A stretch of DNA of 44,588 nucleotides from Fusibacter tunisiensis (GCF_016908355.1 NZ_JAFBDT010000019.1:1-44588); one strand, 5' to 3'. Positions 7,840-16,636 are shown, counted from the stretch's first letter. Program-made: numbers and translations. The notes: generated from the letters alone by a model not told the origin.

Positions 7840-8685
7840 TTAGTGACTATAAAAGCCTTCTCCAAGCACTTCGCGGACACTTGAAACCATAATAAAAGCG
7901 TTTGGATCAATTGTTTTAACATGGTTTTTCAATTTGACAAATTCTTTTTTATTCATGACTGAATTCACTATTTCACGATTGGACTTTGAATAGGCACCTC
8001 TAGCAGTGTAGATTGTGGCACCGCGGTCTAAGTGATTGACAATATAGGTTTGAATCTCTTCAGATTTTACGGAGTTGATGGAAACTGAAATTTTTAGATT
8101 GAAGCCTTCAATAACTGAATCAATAATAAGTCCGTTGAAAAAGATACCTAAAAAGGCATAAATAGCAAGTTCGATTCCAAAACTAAATGCGGCAAGTGAA
8201 ACCACTACAAAATCGGCAATCAGCAATGATTTGCCGATTTCTATGTTAAAGAACTTGTTTAGAACTTTCGCAATAATATCGGTTCCACCAGTTGAGGCGT
8301 TTTGGTTAAAGACCACACCCAGACCGATACCTGAAATGAGAACACCAACAATTAAATTTACAATTAAATCGGTTACAAGTGGACTGGCTAGCGGGAAGAA
8401 TGTATCAAAAATGTAAATGATTCCAGTTAACAAAAAACTGGCATAAATAGTCTTTCCACCAAAAGCTTTACCGATGGTTAAAAAGCCAATGATAAAGAGT
8501 AAAATATTGAGAACAATTAAAGCATTTCCAATTGAAATTTGAGGAAATAGGGCATTTATAATCATAGCGAGACCTGTAATGCCACCGGTTGCAAGATTGG
8601 CAGGAATTAAAAAAAAGCTAATGCCAATTGCAACCAATAAAGATCCAATGGAAATCCAGAGATAAGATTTTAGTGTTTGATTCAT
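7840..8685 (-). CDS. YitT-family membrane protein (DUF161/DUF2179), 281 aa
   Basis: Five hydrophobic segments (for example SYLWISIGSLLVAIGISFFLIPANLATGG and GIGLGVVFNQNASTGGTDIIAKVLN) are followed by a C-terminal soluble DUF2179 domain (about 205-275, with RGATIYTARGAYSK and MVSSVREVLGEGF). The order and length are typical of YitT/YpjC proteins, whose substrate is unknown. I chose the ATG at 8685: TTGGAGG lies 7 nt before it, while the next start upstream (8715) would fall at or before the expected transcription start, since a TATAAT -10 element lies at 8727-8722. Confidence 0.9.
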   Translation of the reverse strand: MNQTLKSYLWISIGSLLVAIGISFFLIPANLATGGITGLAMIINALFPQISIGNALIVLNILLFIIGFLTIGKAFGGKTIYASFLLTGIIYIFDTFFPLASPLVTDLIVNLIVGVLISGIGLGVVFNQNASTGGTDIIAKVLNKFFNIEIGKSLLIADFVVVSLAAFSFGIELAIYAFLGIFFNGLIIDSVIEGFNLKISVSINSVKSEEIQTYIVNHLDRGATIYTARGAYSKSNREIVNSVMNKKEFVKLKNHVKTIDPNAFIMVSSVREVLGEGFYSH

Positions 8686-8775
8686 GATGTGCCTCCAATT
8701 GTGTGTATTTGACATTACAAAATTATAGCATTAAATGTAGAATAAAGGTATAGTAATTTTTAAAGGAGATATGAA

Positions 8776-9723
8776 ATGTATAAAATAAAGAGTTTTCTGA
8801 AATTTGTTGAAATTCAAACAAAAGTTGCCAGTTTTTTTCCATTTGTAACAGGCACTTCTATGGTGATTTTTATGGGATTTAGATTAGACCCCATTAATCT
8901 GATGTTGATGTTTTTATCCTTGTTGATGATTGACCTTACGACGACAGGACTCAATCATTTGATGGATTATAAACGGGCAGTCCTAAAGACAGGCTACCAT
9001 TATCAAGTTCATAACCCCCTTGGGAAAGGCGATCTATCAGAAAGCGAGGCGCAGTATGCTTTAATTACGATGTTAATAATTGGCGCGTTATCCGGCATTT
9101 TCTTGGCGTTTAGAACCGATGTTTGGGTTCTCTTAATGGGCGGGTTAGCTTTTTTCATAGGCGTCACCTACTCGTATGGCCCACTGCCTATCTCTAGGAC
9201 AGTTTTAGGAGAGACCTTGAGCGGACTTTTCATGGGTGGATTAATTCCTTTTATTGCTTTTTATATACACGTGTATACGTCAAATCCTCTGTCGCTTTCG
9301 GTTAAGGAGGGGCTATTCATTTTTTCGATTAATTATAAAATTCTCTTGCCTGTAATCTGGGTAAGTTTGCCTCTTGTGGCATTGATTTCTAACATCATGC
9401 TTGCCAACAATATATGTGATCGAGACGAAGATATTGTCAACAACCGGTATACATTACCTGTTGTGATGGGTCAGGCGCACTCTGTGAAACTTTACGTTTT
9501 TTTGGTTTTATTTTCATATTTATCCAGTATTTTAGGCGTTATTCTTGGCTTTATTCCTATAACACAATTGATTGTTTTGTTATCATTCCCCATGGTCATG
9601 AAACAGACTAAGAAATTCTACCAAAAGCAAGTAAAAGGGGAGACATTTATCTTAGCTGTTAAAAACTTTGTCGTGTTTGCCAGTTTGAATCTGGTGGGGA
9701 TAATGGTTCAATGGCTACTGTAG
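8776..9723 (+). CDS. UbiA-family prenyltransferase, MenA-like, 315 aa
   Basis: An integral membrane enzyme family that transfers isoprenoid chains to aromatic or other acceptors. Eight to nine hydrophobic segments are visible. The first Asp-rich motif is reduced (N60-xxx-D64, with Ala instead of Asp at 68). The second is intact (NNICDRDEDIVNNRYTLPV, D215 and D219). YSYGPLPISRTVLGE (about 133-146) is close to the MenA-like version of the conserved loop. AAAGGAG precedes the ATG. No menaquinone genes are nearby, so the acceptor is unknown; MenA proper is only one possibility. Confidence 0.85.
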   Translation: MYKIKSFLKFVEIQTKVASFFPFVTGTSMVIFMGFRLDPINLMLMFLSLLMIDLTTTGLNHLMDYKRAVLKTGYHYQVHNPLGKGDLSESEAQYALITMLIIGALSGIFLAFRTDVWVLLMGGLAFFIGVTYSYGPLPISRTVLGETLSGLFMGGLIPFIAFYIHVYTSNPLSLSVKEGLFIFSINYKILLPVIWVSLPLVALISNIMLANNICDRDEDIVNNRYTLPVVMGQAHSVKLYVFLVLFSYLSSILGVILGFIPITQLIVLLSFPMVMKQTKKFYQKQVKGETFILAVKNFVVFASLNLVGIMVQWLL

Positions 9724-9736
9724 ATTTAAAATTTAG

Positions 9737-9765
9737 TTGATTTACCCCTTCAATTTACCTATAAT
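9737..9765 (+). promoter_or_regulatory. Promoter of the B12-riboswitch operon
   Basis: TTGATT (9737-9742), a 17-nt spacer and a perfect TATAAT (9760-9765). Transcription would start about 25 nt before the riboswitch P1 stem. Confidence 0.8.
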
Positions 9766-9797
9766 AGACTTGTAAAGCAATTTAATACTCAATTTAT

Positions 9798-9950
9798 GAG
9801 GTGTCTTTAGACTTAATAGGGAATCGATTTTTCGAGCTGTCCCAGCAACCGTAAGGCTGACAAAATTCACAAACCACTGCAAATGCGGGAAGGGTGAATG
9901 GCGGAAGAAGCTTAGCCGGTAGACCTGCCCATAAATGTAACAGACATCTC
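9798..9950 (+). promoter_or_regulatory. Cobalamin (adenosylcobalamin-type) riboswitch aptamer
   Basis: P1 closes the domain: GAGGTGTCT (9798-9806) pairs with AGACATCTC (9942-9950). Inside are recognisable B12-box pieces in order: TAGGGAA, GCTGTCCCAGCAACCGTAAGG, ACCACTG, GCGGGAAGG and GCCGGTAGACCTGCC. The region lies between a clear promoter and a terminator, and the next genes encode a transcobalamin-like surface protein and an ECF S-component. High B12 is expected to stop transcription. The core deviates somewhat from consensus (CAACCGTAA instead of CNACTGT), so a covariance-model score would be useful. Confidence 0.9.
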
Positions 9951-9983
9951 CTGGGGGTGAGGTGGGGATGAATTGTAAATTGA

Positions 9984-10017
9984 CTCATTCTCCATTTTAC
10001 TGGAGAATGGGTTTTTT
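9984..10017 (+). terminator. Riboswitch expression-platform terminator
   Basis: CTCATTCTCCA (9984-9994) pairs with TGGAGAATGGG (10001-10011), followed by TTTTTT. It stands before the first gene, so it is a regulated attenuator. GGGGGTGAG (9953-9961) could pair with CTCATTCTC (9984-9992), with G.U pairs, as an antiterminator. GGGGATG (9964-9970) is a weaker alternative. Confidence 0.85.
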
Positions 10018-10044
10018 ATTGCACTAAAAATTGGAGGTTTAATA

Positions 10045-10443
10045 ATGAATAAAAAAGTAATGTGGATTGTGATTGCTGTCTTATGTGCTTTGGTTGCACT
10101 TTTTATGTACAACCAGTATCTTGCGCCAGGTGGGCAGGAAGGGTCAAAAACCGTGACAATGGAAATTGTGGTGGCACCAGAGGGTATTGAAAAAACTTAT
10201 GAATTTAAAACAGATGCAGACTTTGTATATGCGTTAATGATGGAAGTGGAATCCACCATAAAGCCGGAATTTCAGGAATCCAGTTTTGGAATATATATAA
10301 CAGGACTTGAAGGGTATACAGCAGATGAAACAAAAAATGAATTCTATTCTATTAAAGTAAATGGTGAGGATGCAGTTGTAGGTGTAAAAGAGCTCCCTGT
10401 TGAAGACGGTAAAACATACCGATTTGAATTGAGTACTTGGTAA
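10045..10443 (+). CDS. Membrane-anchored DUF4430 (transcobalamin-like C-terminal) protein, 132 aa
   Basis: A single N-terminal helix (about 5-22) anchors a small extracytoplasmic domain (about 37-132). It has the DUF4430 pattern: VTMEIVVAPEG, a FVYALMMEVE helix, GIYITGLEGYTAD, then FYSIKVNGEDAVVGVKELPVEDGKTYRFEL. DUF4430 is related to the C-terminal domain of transcobalamin. Its place directly behind a B12 riboswitch and before an ECF S-component supports a role in capturing B12 or corrinoids at the cell surface. There is no lipobox Cys. GGAGG precedes the ATG. Confidence 0.85.
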   Translation: MNKKVMWIVIAVLCALVALFMYNQYLAPGGQEGSKTVTMEIVVAPEGIEKTYEFKTDADFVYALMMEVESTIKPEFQESSFGIYITGLEGYTADETKNEFYSIKVNGEDAVVGVKELPVEDGKTYRFELSTW

Positions 10444-10952
10444 TGAAAGCGCGTGACATTACCCTTGTTGCCATTTTGTCAGCATCACTTACAGCGGGTA
10501 AAATCGTCTTGATGGCCATACCGAATATCGAGATTGTCACGTTTCTAATGATTGCTTTTACAATTTTATTCGGTGCTCGAAAGGCCTTGCTTGCTGCACT
10601 GGTATTTGTGACCACAGAGGTATTAATGTATGGATTTGGAACGTGGATTTTGGGCTATTATATCATATGGCCAGTTTTGATCTTGCTCACCCATACGATC
10701 GTTAAGCAAACTGAATCTGAATATGTTTTTTCAGTACTAGCGGCAATTTACGGATTTTTGTTTGGATTCTTTTTTGCAATATTTGAGTCTATTTTTTATG
10801 GGGTTTCTTATGGAATTGCCTATTGGATTAGTGGAATTCCATTTGACATTGTACATGGCATTTCAAATTTTATTATTGTTCTAGTGCTGTTTAAGCCCTT
10901 AATTCATAGCCTGCGTTTAATTTTATCAAAATGGCATGTGGAAACCCGTTGA
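10443..10952 (+). CDS. ECF transporter S-component, probable cobalamin specificity, 169 aa
   Basis: An integral membrane protein with about five to six helices and the N-terminal pattern of ECF S-components (ITLVAILSASLTAGKIVLMAIPNIEIVTFLMIAFTILFG). Start at 10443 is chosen because ATG overlaps the preceding stop (TAATG), a coupled start; an in-frame TTG at 10437 is less likely. Riboswitch control and the DUF4430 partner point to B12 or corrinoid uptake. The EcfA/A'/T energising module is absent here, so this is a group II system sharing a module encoded elsewhere. Confidence 0.85.
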   Translation: MKARDITLVAILSASLTAGKIVLMAIPNIEIVTFLMIAFTILFGARKALLAALVFVTTEVLMYGFGTWILGYYIIWPVLILLTHTIVKQTESEYVFSVLAAIYGFLFGFFFAIFESIFYGVSYGIAYWISGIPFDIVHGISNFIIVLVLFKPLIHSLRLILSKWHVETR

Positions 10953-10968
10953 TTTTTAGAAATTCATT

Positions 10969-11000
10969 AAAGAGTAGAGTATTTTATTTCTACTCTTTTT
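10969..11000 (+). terminator. Terminator of the B12-uptake operon
   Basis: AAAGAGTAGA (10969-10978) pairs with TCTACTCTTT (10989-10998), followed by TT and a T-rich stretch. Confidence 0.8.
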
Positions 11001-11039
11001 ATTTGTTTTTTGGTATAGTTTTAACAGGAGGCGACACAG

Positions 11040-11801
11040 ATGAATATACTCGAATTGTTTATAGCCTATGCTTTTATTGGATGGATCTGGGAAACCAGTT
11101 ATGTTTCGTTTAAACAGAAAAAATATGTTAACCGTGGCTTTTTAAGAGCCCCCTTTATTCCAATTTATGGATTTGGCGCTACAGCAATGGTTTTGTTAAT
11201 GGAAGCCTTGCTGCCTTATTTACCCGCATCTAAAACAGTAGCGCTGGCTTTCTCAATTTTCTATTTGGGACTTTGTGCGTCGTTTCTTGAATACGGGACC
11301 TCTTTTTTAATGGAATGGGCTTTAAAAGCCAGATGGTGGGATTATTCAAAAAGGAAATTCAACTTGCATGGACGTGTCGCTTTGGGCCCCTCCATCTTTT
11401 GGGGAATTGGTGGGTATGTGATCTGGCGCTATATCAATGGCCCGATACAATCCTTTTATCAAATGATAAATCCAATTTTATTGAATACTTTTTTAGTTAT
11501 GGTATACGGCATGATTTTAGTGGATGCCTATTTTACTTTACGTGAACTTATTAGTTTGAGAAGTGTTGTACTTAGAATGCAAGCCTTACTTGATGACTTT
11601 GTTGACCAAGTGGATGAAGGTTTGGACATGATTGAGGAAAATATTGGAGACTTCATGGAACAAATCGAGGCGCATGTTGGGCTTCGTAAGATGTTGGAAC
11701 GCGGCAGAAAATACGCACGTTTTTATAGAAATTATCCGGATGTCACAACACGAAAATTACCACTTGTTTTTAAGGCATTGCGAGAAAGGCTAAACCGATA
11801 A
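11040..11801 (+). CDS. CmpB-like putative ABC-transporter type IV membrane protein (PF06541-type), 253 aa
   Basis: Five hydrophobic segments contain the family marks RGFLRAPFIPIYGFGATA (about 33-50), LEYGTSFLMEWALKARWWDYS (about 84-104) and FNLHGRVALGPSIFWG. The last 80 residues are charged and helical, including a DDFVDQVDEGLDMIEENIGDFMEQIE coiled-coil-like stretch (about 183-210). The family is annotated as putative ABC-transporter type IV, but its biochemical role is not established and no ATPase gene is adjacent. ACAGGAGGCGAC precedes the ATG. Confidence 0.85.
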   Translation: MNILELFIAYAFIGWIWETSYVSFKQKKYVNRGFLRAPFIPIYGFGATAMVLLMEALLPYLPASKTVALAFSIFYLGLCASFLEYGTSFLMEWALKARWWDYSKRKFNLHGRVALGPSIFWGIGGYVIWRYINGPIQSFYQMINPILLNTFLVMVYGMILVDAYFTLRELISLRSVVLRMQALLDDFVDQVDEGLDMIEENIGDFMEQIEAHVGLRKMLERGRKYARFYRNYPDVTTRKLPLVFKALRERLNR

Positions 11802-11858
11802 ATAGATGTTACAAGCACTTCAAATTCGGGTAATAACCTGATACAGTGGAGGCTGCTT

Positions 11859-14150
11859 ATGTATAAAATAATTTACCTTAAAAAAAACATTATCCTTTAC
11901 CTATTCTGTTTCATAGTGATGAGCCAGTCAATTGTTTATGCAGAAGAAGCGCCAGTAAAACTTATTTTTGGAGATGACCTGAATTACCCACCATTTAGTT
12001 ATATAGATGCCAATGGCCAACCTGCAGGCTACAATGTAGAGCTTGCAAAAGCAATCTCTGAGGCCTTGGGATATGACTATGAGATTCGACTTGATGAGTG
12101 GCATAAGGTTAGGTCTATGTTGGAATCAGGGGAAATTGACATTATAACGGGCATGTTCTATACAGATGACCGGGCAGAACTGTATGATTTCACCAATACC
12201 CATAGTGTGCTTTCAGGAGATATTTTCACCTTGTCAGGTGTTCAAATTGATTCTTTGGAAAGTTTATCTGGTGCGCGTATAGCTGTTCAAAAGGGCGATG
12301 TTGTGGAAGAATACCTACAATCAACGGGGTATGCATTTGAACTTATTTCAGTCCCCACAGTCAAAGAAGCCCTGGACTTGCTCATAGAAGGTGAAGTAAA
12401 ATACGCAGGACTCCTTAAAATTCCGGGGCTGTATGTGGCAAGTGAACTGGGCTATGAGACCGTTAAAGCTCAAAATCTTGGCTTTATTGCCCACAACTAT
12501 GCTATGGCTGTAAAAGAAGGCAATGAAGAAATGCGGCTTGCCATCGATGGTGGCCTAAGGCTGATAAAGGCCACTGGAGAATACGAGGTGATTCATACCA
12601 AGTGGCTAGGCGTCTATGAAGCAAAGGGGATCGTATACTTTTATGAACGCTATAAGTGGGTAATTCTAGGCATAATCGGTCTTTTTGGACTTCTCATAAT
12701 CAACAATATTTTTATGCGAATTCTTGTAAACCGCAAAACAAAAGCCGTTAATCAGCTGAATCAAACGCTAATACAAAGTGAAAACAAAAGTCGAGCGATT
12801 ATCAATGCGCTCCCAGACATTGTATTTACCATAAATGGGGAAGGAGAATTCATCGATGTGAAAAACAGCGATGCCCATGAGGTATATTATCCAGAGGATC
12901 ATTTGGTGGGTAAAAAAATCAATGTGCTCTTATCAGATAAATATTCAAGTCAGTGTATGCGGGCCATAAAACTAGCGCTGGGGTCTGGAAGTGTTCAGAC
13001 GCTTGAGTATGAAATTCAGCATCATGGAAAGCCATTTTATTATGAAATGCGACTTGTAAAATCAAGAGGCGATGAAGTCGTTGCCATTGCTCGAAATATT
13101 ACAGCAGATAAGGAGCGGCGTGACTATGTTGAATATTTAAGCTATCATGACCAGTTGACAGGACTTTACAACAGGCGTTTCTTTGTAGAAGAACTAAAGC
13201 GGTTAGATGTAGAGCGAAACTACCCATTGTGCCTAATTATGGCGGATGTAAATGGACTCAAGCTAATTAATGATTCTTTTGGTCACACAGTTGGAGATGA
13301 GCTCCTGATTAAAGTGGCAGATGTATTGAAGGAAGCTTGTAGAGAAGATGAGATTATATCTCGAATTGGTGGTGATGAGTTCGTAATTTTGGTGCCCAAT
13401 ATGCCAAGCGCACATGCAGAAGTCCTAATTGACAGAGTTAAAGCTATCTCTAAAACAGTGAATGTCAATTCTATTGATATTTCAGTTTCTTTTGGTTGGG
13501 CTGTGAAAGAAAAGAGTTCTCAAAGCATAGATGAAATTTTTAATGAAGCAGAAGATTTAATGTACAGTAAAAAATTGGTGGAAGGCCCAACAATGCGGGG
13601 CAAGACCATAGATAAAATCATAGAAACCATATATGCAAAAAATGACATTGAAAAGAAACACGCAGAAAATGTGGCGCGACTTTGCAAGGCATTTGCAAAA
13701 TCTCTCGATTTGCCAAACCATGAGATTGAAGAAATTAAAACCATTGCCTTATTGCATGATATCGGCAAAATTGCAATTAAGGATGAAATTCTTAACAAGG
13801 CAGGCCCATTAACACAATCTGAAAGGGAAGACATTCAGAAACATTCTGAAATTGGCTATCGAATTTTAAGTTCTGTCAATGATTTGGCAGAAGAAGCCGA
13901 AGTTGTCTTGCATCACCATGAACGATATGATGGAAAGGGTTACCCGATGGGGCTTGCGGGTGAAGCGATTCCTTTTAGATCAAGACTACTCGCCATTGTA
14001 GACAGTTACGATGCAATGACCAATGAAAGGCCTTATAAACGTAAGATGACAATAGAGGAAGCGAAAGCTGAGATTAAGGCACAAAGTGGCAAACAATTCG
14101 ATCCAAGACTTGCAGATTGGTTTTTGACAAAAATTATTCCAAACACATAA
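11859..14150 (+). CDS. Hybrid c-di-GMP protein: SBP_bac_3 sensor - TM - PAS - GGDEF - HD-GYP, 763 aa
   Basis: A signal peptide (1-28) leads to an extracellular amino-acid-binding-protein-like domain (about 33-250; YPPFSYID, NVELAKAISEALGY). A membrane helix (about 266-286), a PAS domain (about 311-415), GGDEF (about 425-575) and HD-GYP (about 585-760) follow. GGDEF is intact (504-508), but the I-site RxxD is RxxE (495-498). HD-GYP has H633-D634 and HHERYDGKGYP (686-696). The protein may therefore both make and degrade c-di-GMP according to a bound small ligand; which activity dominates cannot be read. The gene is single, with GTGGAGG before the ATG and its own terminator. Confidence 0.92.
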   Translation: MYKIIYLKKNIILYLFCFIVMSQSIVYAEEAPVKLIFGDDLNYPPFSYIDANGQPAGYNVELAKAISEALGYDYEIRLDEWHKVRSMLESGEIDIITGMFYTDDRAELYDFTNTHSVLSGDIFTLSGVQIDSLESLSGARIAVQKGDVVEEYLQSTGYAFELISVPTVKEALDLLIEGEVKYAGLLKIPGLYVASELGYETVKAQNLGFIAHNYAMAVKEGNEEMRLAIDGGLRLIKATGEYEVIHTKWLGVYEAKGIVYFYERYKWVILGIIGLFGLLIINNIFMRILVNRKTKAVNQLNQTLIQSENKSRAIINALPDIVFTINGEGEFIDVKNSDAHEVYYPEDHLVGKKINVLLSDKYSSQCMRAIKLALGSGSVQTLEYEIQHHGKPFYYEMRLVKSRGDEVVAIARNITADKERRDYVEYLSYHDQLTGLYNRRFFVEELKRLDVERNYPLCLIMADVNGLKLINDSFGHTVGDELLIKVADVLKEACREDEIISRIGGDEFVILVPNMPSAHAEVLIDRVKAISKTVNVNSIDISVSFGWAVKEKSSQSIDEIFNEAEDLMYSKKLVEGPTMRGKTIDKIIETIYAKNDIEKKHAENVARLCKAFAKSLDLPNHEIEEIKTIALLHDIGKIAIKDEILNKAGPLTQSEREDIQKHSEIGYRILSSVNDLAEEAEVVLHHHERYDGKGYPMGLAGEAIPFRSRLLAIVDSYDAMTNERPYKRKMTIEEAKAEIKAQSGKQFDPRLADWFLTKIIPNT

Positions 14151-14188
14151 AACTATTGGTCCAGTTCGATCTGGGTCAATAGTTTTTT
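14149..14188. terminator. Terminator after the GGDEF/HD-GYP gene
   Basis: AAAACTATTGGTCCAG (14149-14164) pairs with CTGGGTCAATAGTTTT (14171-14186), followed by TTT. The 3' end of the minus-strand HD gene is encoded inside this hairpin, so the element may serve both strands. Confidence 0.8.
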
Positions 14189-14647
14189 TGTTAGGGTTTT
14201 GATTTTGTGGCAATGATTAGGGCTAATAATTTCCAGCGTACTACAGTATTTGTCAACAGCATTGACGAGTAGAGATTCCTTATATGCAGGGGGCTTAAAA
14301 GTAAGGGGCCACATGTGTTTTAAAATAATGTCTTTTTCCACCTCAGTCAAGTTAAAATGCGTTTAAGCATTATAAAGGGCCAGTTTCGGGTGGGCAAATC
14401 CGTGCATTTGGCGGGTTGGTCTTCCCACATGCCAGTCATAAAGAAAAAAATCATGGAGGAGTGCCGCTCTTGCAATTTGTCTTGAGTCCATCTTGAGTTT
14501 ATAAGCCAAGCAATAACTGGTGAAAGACACGTAAATAGAATGTTCGAGACAACTTAGGTCCCTGTGTTGGATGTATGCGCTCATGCTCAGCACAGCTTCA
14601 TGTGTAAGTATATCTTCAACAAGTGCTAAATAGGAAGTTATGTCCAT
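14153..14647 (-). pseudogene. HD-domain phosphohydrolase gene interrupted by one in-frame TAA
   Basis: Two minus-strand pieces lie in the same frame and are separated only by a TAA at 14365-14363. The first part (from ATG 14647, AGAGGTGA before it) carries SCLEHSIYVS and the HD motif LLHDFFLYDWH, then HGFAHPKLALYNA. After the stop the frame goes on with THFNLTEVEKDIILKHMWPL, the expected next part, and ends after VDKYCSTLEI and a short tail. One base change from AAA, GAA or CAA would restore a protein of about 164 residues. The truncated product keeps the HD pair but loses the second metal-site region. Probably a recent pseudogene; sequencing error remains possible. Confidence 0.85.
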
Positions 14648-14711
14648 ACGAATCACCTCTAAATATTGGATTTAATCCTATAGTCTGTATATACCCCATT
14701 ATTTGGAAATG

Positions 14712-14720
14712 TGATATAAT
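14712..14720 (+). promoter_or_regulatory. Extended -10 promoter of the ABC-F gene
   Basis: TGATATAAT combines TGn with a perfect TATAAT; no good -35 is seen. Transcription would start about 25 nt before the ATG at 14752. Confidence 0.6.
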
Positions 14721-14751
14721 CATTTAAGATTCTTTAGAAAGGTTGATATAA

Positions 14752-16626
14752 ATGAATATACTATCCGTAGAAAATTTAAGCAAGGCTTATACAGAACGTA
14801 TTTTAATAGACCATGTGACTTTTGGCATTGAAGACACAGATAAAATAGGCATTATTGGTGTGAATGGAACTGGTAAGTCAACATTAATTAAACTATTAGC
14901 CGGTCTTGAAACACCAGACACTGGAAAAGTGATAAAAGGAAATGCTGTGCATGTGGAATATTTACCCCAAGTGGTGACTTATGATCCAGAGTTAACTGTT
15001 TTAGAAGCTGTTTTTAAAGGCACTTCTCCGAATTTAAAGCGGGTTGCGGCTTATGAAAAGGCAGTAATGGATCCAGAGACGCCCAGTGAACTTATGGTGA
15101 AACTAACACAAGAGATGGATGCAAACAATGCCTGGTCTTTGGAGCATGAAGCGAAAAGTGTTTTGACACAACTTGGCATTGACAATTTTGATCAAAAAGT
15201 TGGCACCCTATCTGGTGGGAATAGAAAGCGAGTAGCTTTGGCATCAGCCCTGATCACACCGTCACAACTTCTAATATTGGATGAACCGACAAATCATTTA
15301 GATGCTGAAACCATTTTGTGGCTGGAGATGTATTTAAAACAACGCAAAGGGGCTCTAATAATGATTACCCATGACCGGTATTTTCTTGAACGTGTGGTGA
15401 ATCGTATTTTGGAAATAGACCAAGGGAAACTCTATAGTTATCCTGGCAACTATGGTTATTACCTTGAAAAAAAGCAAGAGCGGATGGCGCTTGTTGCATC
15501 TGAAGAAATCAAAAAACAGAATCTTTATCGCAGAGAGTTGGCATGGATTAGACGGGGTGCAAGGGCAAGATCAACAAAGCAAAAAGCCCGAATAGACCGT
15601 TTTGAATCCCTTGAAGGCAGTTTGGAAACTGATGGCAAAGAGGCGTTGACAATAGCTTTAGCCGGCACGCGTCTTGGAAGAAAGACCATTGAAGCCAAAC
15701 ACATATACAAGGCTTATGGCAATGAGTCGATCATTGAGGACTTTTCATTTACAGTACTTCGAGATGAACGATTGGGCATACTGGGACCAAATGGAATTGG
15801 AAAATCTACCCTTATAAATCTATTGACAGGTAAAAATAAGCCCGATCAGGGCAGTGTTGAAATGGGTACGACGGTTAGAATTGGATACTTTACACAGGAA
15901 TCACCTGATATGGACTTAAGTCAACGGGCAATTGAGTACATTCAGGAGGGTGGAGAGGTCGTAAAAGTTTTAGATGGCACTCAACTAACAGCAGCACAAA
16001 TGATGGAGCGATTTCTATTTGACAAAACGCTACAATGGATGCCCATAGAAAAATTATCTGGTGGTGAAAGAAGACGCCTTCAGCTATTAAGGGTACTTAT
16101 GGAGGCCCCAAATATTTTGGTTTTGGATGAGCCGACAAATGATTTAGACATTACCACGTTAACTGTTCTTGAAGCATACTTGGAAGGGTTTCCAGGCGCG
16201 GTAATTATTGTGTCTCATGACCGATATCTTTTGGATAAATTGGTGGACAAGTTGTTGGTGTTTGAAGGCCCTAAGCAAATCGTTGAGCATACTGGAAATT
16301 ATGCCTACTTTGAAACTTTAAACCAACAAGCGAAAGCGCCAGCTAAAGAACCAAGCCCAAGCGGAGGGCGCAACAAACCAAAATCAGAAAAGGTCAAATT
16401 CACATTTTCAGAGCAAAAAGAATGGCAAGAAATTGATGGCAAAATTGCCGAAACAGAACAAGCCATTTCACAGTTAGAAAGTGAAATTCAAAAAACAGCC
16501 ACGGACTATGTCCGATTAGATGGTTTAATCAAAGAAAAAAACCAACTGGAAGATCAGTTGGAATCGTTAATGAATAGATGGGTTTATTTAAGTGAAATTC
16601 ATGAAGAAATGGGTGGGGCAAATTAG
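14752..16626 (+). CDS. ABC-F ATPase of the Uup/YfmR type, 624 aa
   Basis: A soluble protein with two ABC domains and no membrane segments. First domain: Walker A GVNGTGKST (36-44), signature LSGGNRKRVALASAL, Walker B ILDEPTNHLD. Second: GPNGIGKST, LSGGERRRLQLLRVL, VLDEPTNDLD. The inter-domain linker has the basic RRGARARSTKQKARI stretch typical of ABC-F. The C-terminal 80 residues (after a PSGGRNKPKS hinge) form the coiled-coil DNA/RNA-binding domain of Uup and YfmR. ABC-F proteins of this branch act on stalled ribosomes; antibiotic protection is less likely. AGAAAGG precedes the ATG. Confidence 0.9.
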   Translation: MNILSVENLSKAYTERILIDHVTFGIEDTDKIGIIGVNGTGKSTLIKLLAGLETPDTGKVIKGNAVHVEYLPQVVTYDPELTVLEAVFKGTSPNLKRVAAYEKAVMDPETPSELMVKLTQEMDANNAWSLEHEAKSVLTQLGIDNFDQKVGTLSGGNRKRVALASALITPSQLLILDEPTNHLDAETILWLEMYLKQRKGALIMITHDRYFLERVVNRILEIDQGKLYSYPGNYGYYLEKKQERMALVASEEIKKQNLYRRELAWIRRGARARSTKQKARIDRFESLEGSLETDGKEALTIALAGTRLGRKTIEAKHIYKAYGNESIIEDFSFTVLRDERLGILGPNGIGKSTLINLLTGKNKPDQGSVEMGTTVRIGYFTQESPDMDLSQRAIEYIQEGGEVVKVLDGTQLTAAQMMERFLFDKTLQWMPIEKLSGGERRRLQLLRVLMEAPNILVLDEPTNDLDITTLTVLEAYLEGFPGAVIIVSHDRYLLDKLVDKLLVFEGPKQIVEHTGNYAYFETLNQQAKAPAKEPSPSGGRNKPKSEKVKFTFSEQKEWQEIDGKIAETEQAISQLESEIQKTATDYVRLDGLIKEKNQLEDQLESLMNRWVYLSEIHEEMGGAN

Positions 16627-16632
16627 CCCCAC
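16613..16632. terminator. Weak hairpin between convergent genes
   Basis: GTGGGGC (16613-16619) pairs with GCCCCAC (16626-16632) and includes the stop codon of the ABC-F gene. There is no clear T-tract on either side, so termination is uncertain. Confidence 0.4.
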
Positions 16633-16636
16633 ACGT

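Noticed and set aside
14363-14365. In-frame TAA as programmed recoding
   Set aside because: TAA is not used for Sec or Pyl in bacteria and no stimulatory structure is evident; a nonsense mutation is simpler.
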